A stretch of DNA of 64,000 nt from NCBI RefSeq assembly GCF_008152325.1, contig NZ_CP042243.1, positions 1,865,026 to 1,929,025 on the forward strand, read 5' to 3'. Shown here piece after piece: positions 43,246 through 50,936 of the stretch. Every line of letters starts with the position of its first letter. Position 1 is the first letter of the stretch. A program made the position numbers and the translations under genes. The DNA comes from Crassaminicella thermophila (GTDB lineage: Bacteria > Bacillota > Clostridia > Peptostreptococcales > Thermotaleaceae). The notes beneath the pieces were generated by a model, which saw only the letters and a program-made list of their open reading frames with translations, searched no databases and was not told the DNA's origin.

Positions 43246-45007
43246 TTTTATATTCTTTTAATTTTCTATATAAAGTTGCTCGACTCATTCCTAAAGCTTC
43301 AGCAGCTTTAGGAATTGCCTGCTTCGTATTTCCAAAATATTCTATAGCCTTCTTTATCTCTTTTATTTCTAATTCTTTAATAGGTATGATTTTTTCAATC
43401 TTTGTTTCTTTAAAACTCTTTTTGGTATTTGTTAATCTATTTGGCAAATCAATATCCTTTATTACGTGGCTACTACACATATTAACAGCATATTCAATAG
43501 TATTCTCAAGTTCTCTTACATTTCCAGGCCAATCATAATTAATTAGTATTTCTAGTGCATACGTATCTATTTCTTTAATATTTTTTCCTAGCTTTCTATT
43601 ACATTTGCTCAACAAATATTTTACAAGGATTACAATATCCTCTTTTCTCTTTCTTAATGGTGGAATATTTAAAGGGATAACATTTAATCTATAAAATAAA
43701 TCTTCTCTAAATTCTCCTTCTAGTACTTTTTGTTCTAAATTTTTATTCGTAGCTGCAATCACTCTTACATCTATTGGAATAAATTCTTTTCCTCCAACCT
43801 TTTCAATAACATACTCCTGTAACACCCTTAATAGTTTCGTTTGTAAATGAATAGGCATATCTCCAATTTCATCTAAAAAAAGAGTACCTTTATTTGCTAA
43901 TTCAAACTTTCCTGTCTTTCCTCCTTTTTTCGATCCAGTAAAAGCACCTTCCTCATAACCAAAAAGCTCACTTTCTAACAATTGCTCTGGAATAGCTGCA
44001 CAATTAATAGGAATAAATGGTCCTCTATATCTATTACTATGAAAATGTATCGCCCTTGCAAATAGCTCTTTTCCTGTTCCGCTCTCTCCTTGTATTAGTA
44101 CAGTAGATGTTGTTTTTGCAGCCTTTTGAGCCTCAAGCTTTACAGCTTCTAGACAATGGCTATTGCCTATAATATTCTCAAAACTAGTTATAATTGTCCC
44201 TGTAGCAATATCATTTACCACATTTAGTATCTCTGAAATATTACTAAATGTAAAAACAATACCAAAGGTTTTTCCCTCTATAACAATAGGATTTGCATCA
44301 AAAACACCTCTAAAGTGATAATGTTTTCTTTTATATCTAAATTCCCTATTTTTTACACAAATATTTTGCATAACCAAATTACTGAAATTCAAATTTTCCA
44401 ACAAGTCTTTAATGTTCATACGAGAAGTTCTATTTTCATCTATTTGAAATAATTGAGCTGCTTTCTTATTATACCGCAAAAACCATCCTTCTTTATCAAC
44501 TGCAATAATACCTCTATCTACAGAATCTAGTACAGTCTCTAACTCTCTTGCTAATAATTTAATTTTATCAGTCTTTTGTTTATCTAAAAGCTTTGAAGCA
44601 ATCAAATCTCCCATTCTGTTTAAAAATTCCATAAGATTTGTTTTATTCTTTATAAGAGCGTCTCTCTGTTCTTCTTCAAAAGCAATCAAGCCGATAACTC
44701 CAAATATCTGATCATTGACTTTTATAGGACAACAAACCTCTGCATATTCTTTGCAGCTTTTTATGTTTTCACATTTTAAACAAGCATCATGATTCCTAGG
44801 ATTTTCAATAATAAAACTTTCTCCTTGCCTCAAAGCAAAGCCAAAGACAGAATTTTTATTTACTTTTTCTCCTATATTTTTTTTATAACGTCCAGTAGCC
44901 GCTATTCTATTAAGATGATTGTCTACAATTGTTACATCCACTTTTAAAACACTTTCTATGGCTTCAGCAATCTTTTGAACACTTGAAATAATTTTCATCA
45001 AATTCAT
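43232..45007 (-). CDS. sigma-54-dependent activator with Cys-rich GAF-like, PAS, AAA+ and Fis-type domains
   Basis: A 591-residue enhancer-binding protein. The N-terminal GAF-like sensor (about 1-150) has a cysteine group CLKCENIKSCKEYAEVCCPIK that could hold a metal or Fe-S cluster or sense thiols. A PAS module follows (VLDSVDRGIIAVDKEGWFLR). The AAA+ domain has Walker A GESGTGKE, GAFTGS (a variant of GAFTGA) and Walker B GTLFLDEIGDM. It ends with the HTH KAAEALGMSRATLYRKLKEY. Start taken at 45007 with AGAGGA 8 nt upstream; the frame opens 20 codons earlier. It is adjacent to the sigma-54-driven cysteine desulfidase gene, its likely target. Confidence 0.92.
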   Translation of the reverse strand: MNLMKIISSVQKIAEAIESVLKVDVTIVDNHLNRIAATGRYKKNIGEKVNKNSVFGFALRQGESFIIENPRNHDACLKCENIKSCKEYAEVCCPIKVNDQIFGVIGLIAFEEEQRDALIKNKTNLMEFLNRMGDLIASKLLDKQKTDKIKLLARELETVLDSVDRGIIAVDKEGWFLRYNKKAAQLFQIDENRTSRMNIKDLLENLNFSNLVMQNICVKNREFRYKRKHYHFRGVFDANPIVIEGKTFGIVFTFSNISEILNVVNDIATGTIITSFENIIGNSHCLEAVKLEAQKAAKTTSTVLIQGESGTGKELFARAIHFHSNRYRGPFIPINCAAIPEQLLESELFGYEEGAFTGSKKGGKTGKFELANKGTLFLDEIGDMPIHLQTKLLRVLQEYVIEKVGGKEFIPIDVRVIAATNKNLEQKVLEGEFREDLFYRLNVIPLNIPPLRKRKEDIVILVKYLLSKCNRKLGKNIKEIDTYALEILINYDWPGNVRELENTIEYAVNMCSSHVIKDIDLPNRLTNTKKSFKETKIEKIIPIKELEIKEIKKAIEYFGNTKQAIPKAAEALGMSRATLYRKLKEYKIKQS

Positions 45008-45097
45008 CAAAATCATCCTCTTACTTTTCATAAAATTTATCTTTATCATATCAAATCTTAAATACAATCAAAAGTATTATTCCTTTTTTTACAAATA

Positions 45098-45127
45098 AAA
45101 AAAGCTGGCACATTAGTCCAACCTTTT
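45098..45127 (-). terminator. probable terminator of pfkB
   Basis: AAAGGTTGG pairs imperfectly with CCAGCTTT, followed by T7 on the minus strand, overlapping the pfkB stop. Confidence 0.6.
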
Positions 45128-46051
45128 TACCTTAATTTCTTTATAAAATTTTTCTACCCACTTTAAATCAACATACCCAATTTTTTCCTCAATCACATTA
45201 GCTGTTCCCGTAGCTACTGCCCATTTAAAAGCCTCTTCTAAATCATTTTTCCTATAGATTGATACAGCAAATCCTGCTACAAATGCATCTCCACATCCTA
45301 CAGAATTAATTGGAGATACTTTTGGAGCACATACCTTATATACTCCATCTTTTGTAGTAAATATTGCACCCTTATCCCCTAAAGAAATCCCTACTACTTC
45401 AATCCCTTGTTTACAAATATGCTTACATTCAAATATAATTTTATAATCACTATCAAGTTTATAACCAACTAATTCTTCTAATTCTTCGAGGTTTGGTTTA
45501 ATCATAAAAGGCTTTGCTTTTATAGCTTCTTCTAGATAATTTCCACTTGCATCAATAATCATTTTTACATTATTGTCCTTTGCAATCTTTACCATATCTC
45601 CATATATGGTTTTTGGCAAGCCTTGTGGTACTGAGCCTGCTGCAACAATAATTTGACTATATTTTAATATTTTTACAAACTCCATTACAAATGCATTCAG
45701 CTCTTCTTTTGTCACTACAGGTCCCTTTTCAGCAACAATTGTTTCTGTTTTATTCAGAGGATCTACAATAGCAGTAAATATTCGAGAAGGTTCATTAATT
45801 TGAACAAATGATGTATAAATATCTAACTTGTCCAACTCTTCTTTAATAAATTTACCAGAGTATCCTCCAAGCAAACCTGTTGCATTTACTTTTTCTCCCA
45901 AAATCGTGGCAACCCTCGCCACGTTTAATCCTTTCCCGCCAGCCGTGATTTTTACATCTTCTACATGTATATGATATTTGTTATTCGGTTTAAAATCATT
46001 TATTACATAAGCTCGATCTATGGCAGGATTTAAGGTAACTGTAGTAATCAT
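45113..46051 (-). CDS. pfkB: PfkB-family hexose-phosphate kinase (1-phosphofructokinase-like)
   Basis: A cytosolic sugar kinase of the LacC/FruK type. The 312-residue protein begins MITTVTLNPAIDRAYVI, has the first PfkB signature region AGGKGLNVARVATILGEKV and the second NSVGCGDAFVAGFAVSIYR with the catalytic Asp in GCGDAF. IIDASGNYLEEAI and IKPNLEELEEL are typical. No PTS genes are adjacent, so 1-phosphofructokinase versus tagatose-6-phosphate kinase remains open. A possible promoter is TTGACT (46245-46250) and TAGAAA (46222-46227) with 17-nt spacing, minus strand. Confidence 0.88.
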   Translation of the reverse strand: MITTVTLNPAIDRAYVINDFKPNNKYHIHVEDVKITAGGKGLNVARVATILGEKVNATGLLGGYSGKFIKEELDKLDIYTSFVQINEPSRIFTAIVDPLNKTETIVAEKGPVVTKEELNAFVMEFVKILKYSQIIVAAGSVPQGLPKTIYGDMVKIAKDNNVKMIIDASGNYLEEAIKAKPFMIKPNLEELEELVGYKLDSDYKIIFECKHICKQGIEVVGISLGDKGAIFTTKDGVYKVCAPKVSPINSVGCGDAFVAGFAVSIYRKNDLEEAFKWAVATGTANVIEEKIGYVDLKWVEKFYKEIKVKRLD

Positions 46052-46255
46052 ATAATCCCCTTCTTACTTTATACAAATTCATAAATACAAAAAGACACAA
46101 ATCTATTATAATCACAAAAGTATTGATTTGCAAAGCTTTTTTGATTTATTTATTAAAAAATAGATACTCCTCTTAATATTATCATATTTTTACAAAATTT
46201 TCTATACATTTAGAATAGGTCTTTCTAGCTAAATTTCTCTCTAAAGTCAATAAAA

Positions 46256-46399
46256 TCATCTTTTAACTTTTTCTTTTATATCTAACCTGTAGAGTATATC
46301 TTTAATTTCTTTTAACAATACAACAATCTTATTAAGAGAATATTGTATACTCACTAATATTATAAAAAGTATAGCTCCCCCAACCACCCAATAATTCAT
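46256..46399 (-). CDS. 47-residue single-pass membrane protein, uncalled small gene
   Basis: A short gene below usual length cut-offs. ATG at 46397-46399 with AGGAG nine bases upstream, TGA at 46256-46258. The product begins MNYWVVGGAILFIILVSIQY, a single membrane helix, then NKIVVLLKEIKDILYRLDIK, an amphipathic basic-acidic helix. It has its own promoter: minus strand TTGCGT (46455-46460), 17 nt, TATAAT (46432-46437). I do not recognise the family. Promoter, ribosome site and membrane-helix pattern together make it a real gene. Topology suggests N-out, with a cytoplasmic coiled tail. Confidence 0.75.
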   Translation of the reverse strand: MNYWVVGGAILFIILVSIQYSLNKIVVLLKEIKDILYRLDIKEKVKR

Positions 46400-46431
46400 A
46401 TTTTTCACTCCTATTTCATAATCTTAGCATT

Positions 46432-46460
46432 ATTATAATTCATTTTTATATCATACGCAA
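46432..46460 (-). promoter_or_regulatory. sigma-A promoter of the 47-residue membrane-protein gene
   Basis: Minus strand TTGCGT, 17 nt, TATAAT, about 30 nt before the small gene's ATG and just after the SSB-like gene's terminator. Confidence 0.75.
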
Positions 46461-46474
46461 AGCATATATAATAA

Positions 46475-46501
46475 AAAAACACACCTTCTAAAGTGTGTTT
46501 T
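46475..46501 (-). terminator. terminator of the SSB-like gene
   Basis: AAAACACAC and GTGTGTTTT with a 9-nt loop and T7 on the minus strand. Confidence 0.85.
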
Positions 46502-46518
46502 ATAATAAATCAATTACA

Positions 46519-47169
46519 TTATTTCTCTTCTTTATTGTTCTCATCCTGACTAACTTCCATTTTAGATATAGATACTTCATATGCAACCTTCGTTATTACC
46601 TTTTCATCACTTATTCTTTTTTGATATTCCCTACTCTGTATTCTTCCCCATATTTTTAAATGATCCCCTACTTTTAATTTTTCTGAAAATCTTGCATTTC
46701 TTCCCCAAGCAATACAAGGAATATAGTCAGATTTATTATATGGTCTATTTACTGCTATTAACATATCTGTAATCTCTCTACCAAAAGGTGTTGATCGATA
46801 TACAGGTTTTTTACAAACATAACCATCTAAAAAAATTTGATTTGGATTTTTTATTTCTTCTTTTCCATCATACAAAGACAAATCCCTCGCAAAAATCGTT
46901 AAAATTAATTTATTTTTCCCCCCTACATACTTATTATATGACCGTAACTGCCCCTCAATCTTAACAGTTGTTCCTATATCAATAGGCAAATCAATTATTA
47001 ACCTTTCCGAAACAGTTACAGGCAGTATATCACTATAGTCACTTAGCCTATCAACCTTTATCTCGAATGAATAAAATCCTTCTCCATACATTTCATGACT
47101 ATAGACTAAAGGTGAATATATTTCTCCTACAATTGTTACTGTATTTGTATCAATTACTCTCTCTGGCAT
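46519..47169 (-). CDS. single-stranded DNA-binding-like protein with two OB domains
   Basis: A 216-residue protein related to SSB. Two OB-fold halves are visible. Residues about 8-100 contain VTIVGEIYSPLVYSHEMYGE and GTTVKIEGQLRSYNKYVGGK. Residues about 110-195 contain IFLDGYVCKKPVYRSTPFGREITDM, PCIAWGRNARF and VGDHLKIWGRIQSREYQKR, the latter being much closer to canonical SSB. The acidic tail (SQDENNKEEK) lacks the classic DDDIPF-like tip that recruits partner proteins. It probably has a special role beside the main SSB. Strong ribosome site AGGAGCGTGGGGGG; probably monocistronic. Confidence 0.82.
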   Translation of the reverse strand: MPERVIDTNTVTIVGEIYSPLVYSHEMYGEGFYSFEIKVDRLSDYSDILPVTVSERLIIDLPIDIGTTVKIEGQLRSYNKYVGGKNKLILTIFARDLSLYDGKEEIKNPNQIFLDGYVCKKPVYRSTPFGREITDMLIAVNRPYNKSDYIPCIAWGRNARFSEKLKVGDHLKIWGRIQSREYQKRISDEKVITKVAYEVSISKMEVSQDENNKEEK

Positions 47170-47268
47170 TTCTACCCCCCACGCTCCTTCCTAATTCTTA
47201 TGTACTTTTTCAGGGCTAATCTACAACTATATTTATTCATGATATAGTACAATTATGATTAAGAAACA

Positions 47269-47296
47269 AAAAAAGAGAAAATTAATTTTTCTCTTT
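47269..47296 (-). terminator. terminator of the Mur-ligase-like gene
   Basis: AAAAGAGAAAAA and TTTTCTCTTTT with a short loop and T7 on the minus strand, overlapping the stop codon. Confidence 0.82.
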
Positions 47297-48541
47297 TAAA
47301 AGTTTATTCACAAGATTTTCTCCTTCATCCATCCCATGCCCACCAAGAAGCAAAATCAAATCATTCTTTCCTGCATATAACAAAGCTAATTCTAATGCAT
47401 CTTTTAATCGGTCCTTATGTTCATATACAATTTCATCTTCTTCAAATATCTTATGAAATATTTCTTTTTCTTTATCTAAAACTTTATAGTTTTCATCTAC
47501 TGTATCTACACTAGAAGTTGTAATCATTTTTGTAGATTTCATTGCTTTCATCCAGTTAGCTATAAGTAATGCATTGTTTTTATTCAAATCGACACCGCCA
47601 TTCCCAATAATAGCGTTTACAATGTATAAATTCTCATAATCAATACTTTGAATTGTTTCAAAAAGAGCCTCATAACTTGGGGGATCATGACTCATATCAT
47701 CTATGATTTGATACACATCATTATAAATCCGATACATTCTTCTTTTTATTCCTTTAAATTTTTGAAATGCTTTTACAATATCTTCTGGCAAAACGCCATA
47801 TATTAGGGTTGCTGCAATAGCAGCTAATGTATTATAAACATTATGTTTTCCAAGGAGATTAATTGAAACTGGAAATTCCATAGGATCAATTTCAATATCA
47901 TTCCGTGCAGTTATTCCCCTCTGAATGCAGCAATTAAATCTGATAGAAGGAGTACTATCAATACTAGATGCTGTAATAGTTGCCTTAGAACAAAGCCCAT
48001 AAGTAATCATTAATCTATTTTTCATATCCTCTAATAACATACTATTATTTTTATTATCTGTATTCACAATAACTACTCCATTTTCAGATAGATGCTTTCC
48101 TATTCTATTTTGTATATCTAAGTAGCCCTCATGATTTATATATTCAGTTTCTATATTTGTATATACTAAAGCATCAAATTTTATTCCATATATAAATGCT
48201 TCTTTAAAAGAATAGTTATCTACTTTCATTACAACAATTTGTATTCCTTTTTTTATCATCTTGTCAAAATACTTAAAAACATGTTCTGTATCACAATAAA
48301 TCCAACTAGTTTTAATCTTTTCTTCATCAAACCATACTTCTTCACAACTTAAAAATCCAACATGCTGTCCGTGTTCCTTTAATATATGATATATAATTTT
48401 TGCCGTTGTTGTCTTCCCGTTTGTCCCAATAACACCAACTATTTTTATTTTTTCAAAAGGATAGTCATATTTCTTATTATACAAATGCCAAGCTAATTCT
48501 TTTTTATCATTTTTTTTGATTTCTACTCCTTCAATCAGCAT
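47282..48541 (-). CDS. Mur-ligase family protein (MurE-like), role unknown
   Basis: An ATP-dependent amide ligase-fold protein of 419 residues. The P-loop is VIGTNGKTTTAKIIYHIL, the middle domain has VYTNIETEYINHEGYLDIQN, and the hinge region contains INLLGKHNVYNTLAAIAATL. The C-terminal domain begins FKGIKRRMYRIYNDVYQIID and has a MurE-like Asp-His-like pair only in part (IIDDMSHDPPSYEALFE). It lacks the N-terminal UDP-MurNAc-binding domain of true MurE and has an unusual C-terminal half. It may therefore ligate another substrate, as for cyanophycin- or polyglutamate-type relatives. RBS GAGGAG, monocistronic. Confidence 0.78.
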   Translation of the reverse strand: MLIEGVEIKKNDKKELAWHLYNKKYDYPFEKIKIVGVIGTNGKTTTAKIIYHILKEHGQHVGFLSCEEVWFDEEKIKTSWIYCDTEHVFKYFDKMIKKGIQIVVMKVDNYSFKEAFIYGIKFDALVYTNIETEYINHEGYLDIQNRIGKHLSENGVVIVNTDNKNNSMLLEDMKNRLMITYGLCSKATITASSIDSTPSIRFNCCIQRGITARNDIEIDPMEFPVSINLLGKHNVYNTLAAIAATLIYGVLPEDIVKAFQKFKGIKRRMYRIYNDVYQIIDDMSHDPPSYEALFETIQSIDYENLYIVNAIIGNGGVDLNKNNALLIANWMKAMKSTKMITTSSVDTVDENYKVLDKEKEIFHKIFEEDEIVYEHKDRLKDALELALLYAGKNDLILLLGGHGMDEGENLVNKLLKEKN

Positions 48542-48615
48542 GATTCATCTCCTCTTTGAAAATCAAGTTGCTTTATTATATTTTTCTCAACTTAAAATAA
48601 AATATGTATAAAATA

Positions 48616-48923
48616 GAGGCATGAAGAAATTTCATGCCTCAGACTGTAAACAAAATAAAAATTTATGAATGAAAAATAAAAGCAAATAATTGCAAAATTT
48701 TAGTAAAGAAAACTTGATGAAGAATTTCAGAAAAATCCGTAGGCTTAGCATGGATGCTAAGCCAGCATCCTACAAGATAGGACGTCTTGATTAGGTGCGT
48801 TAGGATTTTTCGAAATTATGAAGCTTAGTTTTCTCTAAAAATTTGTTTATGAGCGTTATTTTTCAATTCATTAATAAATATAACTTTGTCAACAAACTCA
48901 AGCATGAAGAAATTTCATGCCTC
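48616..48923. repeat. 260-bp imperfect palindrome flanked by 22-bp direct repeats
   Basis: GCATGAAGAAATTTCATGCCTC (a hairpin in itself) occurs at 48619-48640 and again at 48902-48923. The 261 bases between them form one long imperfect inverted repeat. The left arm (GAATTTCAGAAAAATCC) matches the complement of the right arm (GGATTTTTCGAAATT), and outer AT-rich arms also match. At the centre sit GGCTTAGCATGGATGCTAAGCC and CATCCTACAAGATAGGACG. No reading frame is apparent. It could be a MITE-like insertion into a terminator, or a structured RNA. The right-hand hairpin also serves as terminator of the NSS-transporter operon. Confidence 0.7.
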
Positions 48924-48936
48924 TATCTATTATTCA

Positions 48937-49041
48937 TTATGCATTATTTTTTGAATTAAAAGCTTTATTAATCAATATGATAAATCCTATAAAATAAAAT
49001 CCTAAAATCATTGCCATCATAAAAGTAGAAGTTGCTGACAT
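48937..49041 (-). CDS. MetS-like NSS transporter small subunit
   Basis: A 34-residue membrane peptide gene starting on the base after the transporter stop (TAA directly followed by ATG on the minus strand), with GAGAGGTGA upstream. The peptide begins MSATSTFMMAMILGFYFIGF, one hydrophobic helix with the SATSTFMMAMILGF-like start that I associate with the small MetS-type subunits of NSS transporters, then INKAFNSKNNA. In the MetPS methionine system the small subunit is needed for activity. Too short for default gene finders, but position, ribosome site and composition all agree. Confidence 0.82.
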   Translation of the reverse strand: MSATSTFMMAMILGFYFIGFIILINKAFNSKNNA

Positions 49042-50541
49042 TTATCTCACCTCTCTTGTGGATAATTGTGTAATATCTCTTCCTTTTCCAATCCTACCTG
49101 CTAAAATATTATTTGTCTTTAAACCTAATATAACATAAATAACAAATTGAAATAGGATTGTTCCAGGACTATATACTTCTAGTGGATTCCACCAGCTATC
49201 TGGATACCAGCCAACCGCCTGAAACATCCACCAGCCTGTAAGCACAATAAAAAATAAAGGAAATAATTTTACACATACACTCCACCATTTTCCAACTTTC
49301 ATATCAGTCCATTCTGTATTAATTACTTTATTTCTTATTTCTTCTAAACCGTATTTCATTAAAGCAAATGCTACAAATAATCCACTTACTAATAACCCAA
49401 TTCCTAATACAAAATCTTGATTATTTAAGAAATCTAAGCTATAAGCTGAAGGAATTCCTAATATAAAACCACTAATAATAATCAATAATGTTGCTTTTTT
49501 TCTTGTCATTCCCATATCCATTAAATTTCTTACTCCTACTTCAATCATTGGAAGTAAAGATGATAATGCTGCAATTGTCATAGATAAGAAAAAGATTGCT
49601 GCTAATATTCTTCCTGCTGGCATTGTTGGAAATAATTGAGCTAAATAGATAAATGCAAGTCCTGTATTTCCTGATGTTATTGCTTGGTTAACAAACTCTT
49701 GATTTGGTGATAAAGCAAATATCGCTGGTAATATAGTTAATCCTGCTATAAGTGAACCAACATTATTTCCAAAACCCATAATCATACAATTTGCCGCAAT
49801 GTCTTCTTTCTTTTTCGTATACACTGCATAAGTTATAATAAAGCCCCATCCAGCACCTGTTGACCATGCTGCCTGAGTAAATGCCTCTAACCAAATTTTA
49901 GGATTTTTTAACATATAAAGTTTAGGACTAAATAAATATTCAAGTCCTTTTGTTGCTCCAGGAAGTGTCACAGATCTTATAACTGCTGTTAACATTAATA
50001 TAAATAATGTTGGTATCATAATTTTACTCGCTTTTTCAATTCCTCCATTTACACCTTTATATATAATAATTCCTGCTATTGTCATTGATATAAAATGAAA
50101 GAATATAGTCTGAGATGGTGTCGTAGTAAAAGTATGCCATATTGCTTCTGTAGCTTCAGTTCCCATTCCAGATTTAAACGCTCCTGAAACAGCTAATGTG
50201 AAGTATTTCATACACCAACCCATAATTACAGAATAATAAAACATAATTGCTAAACATACTGCGGCAATCCATGTACCCATCCAAGTAAATTTTTTGCCAA
50301 CAAAATCGCGAAAAGCACCTATTGTTCCAAGTCCTGTTTTTCTACCCATAACCATTTCACCCATTAAAAGAGGGATTGCCCAAACAAATAGTGCTACTGT
50401 CCATGCAATAAGAAATGGTCCTCCTCCATTAGATGCAGCAACTCTTGGGAATCTCCATATATTTCCTGTTCCGATTGCCATTCCCATAGATGCAGCAATA
50501 AATCCCCATCTACTACTCCATTGTTCATTCTGCCTGCTCAT
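49042..50541 (-). CDS. sodium-dependent transporter, NSS/SNF family
   Basis: A 499-residue Na+-coupled amino-acid symporter with 12 membrane helices. The sodium and substrate sites in helix 1 read AASMGMAIGTGNIWRFPRVAASNGGGPF; helix 6 is AFTQAAWSTGAGWGFIITYA; and helix 8 contains SLLPMIEVGVRNLMD. The extra-long form resembles MetP. RBS GGAGGAG. The gene is preceded by a T-box whose specifier reads CCC, i.e. tRNA-Pro, so proline is the predicted cargo. Clostridial Stickland fermenters use proline as electron acceptor, which fits. The small subunit follows at once. Confidence 0.93.
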   Translation of the reverse strand: MSRQNEQWSSRWGFIAASMGMAIGTGNIWRFPRVAASNGGGPFLIAWTVALFVWAIPLLMGEMVMGRKTGLGTIGAFRDFVGKKFTWMGTWIAAVCLAIMFYYSVIMGWCMKYFTLAVSGAFKSGMGTEATEAIWHTFTTTPSQTIFFHFISMTIAGIIIYKGVNGGIEKASKIMIPTLFILMLTAVIRSVTLPGATKGLEYLFSPKLYMLKNPKIWLEAFTQAAWSTGAGWGFIITYAVYTKKKEDIAANCMIMGFGNNVGSLIAGLTILPAIFALSPNQEFVNQAITSGNTGLAFIYLAQLFPTMPAGRILAAIFFLSMTIAALSSLLPMIEVGVRNLMDMGMTRKKATLLIIISGFILGIPSAYSLDFLNNQDFVLGIGLLVSGLFVAFALMKYGLEEIRNKVINTEWTDMKVGKWWSVCVKLFPLFFIVLTGWWMFQAVGWYPDSWWNPLEVYSPGTILFQFVIYVILGLKTNNILAGRIGKGRDITQLSTREVR

Positions 50542-50615
50542 ATTACTCCTCCTTTTTTATTAAGCGGACAATTCTTTTGCAAATCATTATAAATACTGTA
50601 TAAATTTTCTAGAAA

Positions 50616-50850
50616 ATAAAAAAATCCTCATCCCAAAAAAAGGGACGAGAATTTACTCGCGGTACCACCCTAATTAGCCAATTGGCTCACTCTACCTAAT
50701 CGTAACGTGATTAGAAACGTAATGGCTTTATCACCATATGCTCTAGAGCGGGTTCAAAAAACTAGTTTGCAAGTCTCTCACCAATGACTTACTCTCTGTA
50801 AAACATCATTTTTTTACTATTCTCCTTCATCGCATTTTACCATTTTATAT
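50616..50850 (-). promoter_or_regulatory. T-box leader of the NSS transporter operon (specifier CCC, proline)
   Basis: Antiterminator motif GGGTGGTACCGCGAG lies at 50656-50670 (minus). The terminator (CTCGTCCC with GGGATGAG, then T7) is at 50620-50652. Stem I has the TTGGTGAGAG apical element. The specifier is CCC at 50750-50752, six bases before GAG. The same spacing gives ACT in the thrS leader and GTA in the valS leader. Hence tRNA-Pro control. Confidence 0.88.
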
Positions 50851-50859
50851 TTATATCCT

Positions 50860-50888
50860 ATTATACATAAAAAATTTTTTATAGTCAA
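50860..50888 (-). promoter_or_regulatory. sigma-A promoter of the NSS transporter operon
   Basis: Minus strand TTGACT (50883-50888), 17 nt, TATAAT (50860-50865). Confidence 0.92.
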
Positions 50889-50936
50889 CATAATATTCTA
50901 TTTTTATACAAAGTATCATGTATAATAATTCATAAC

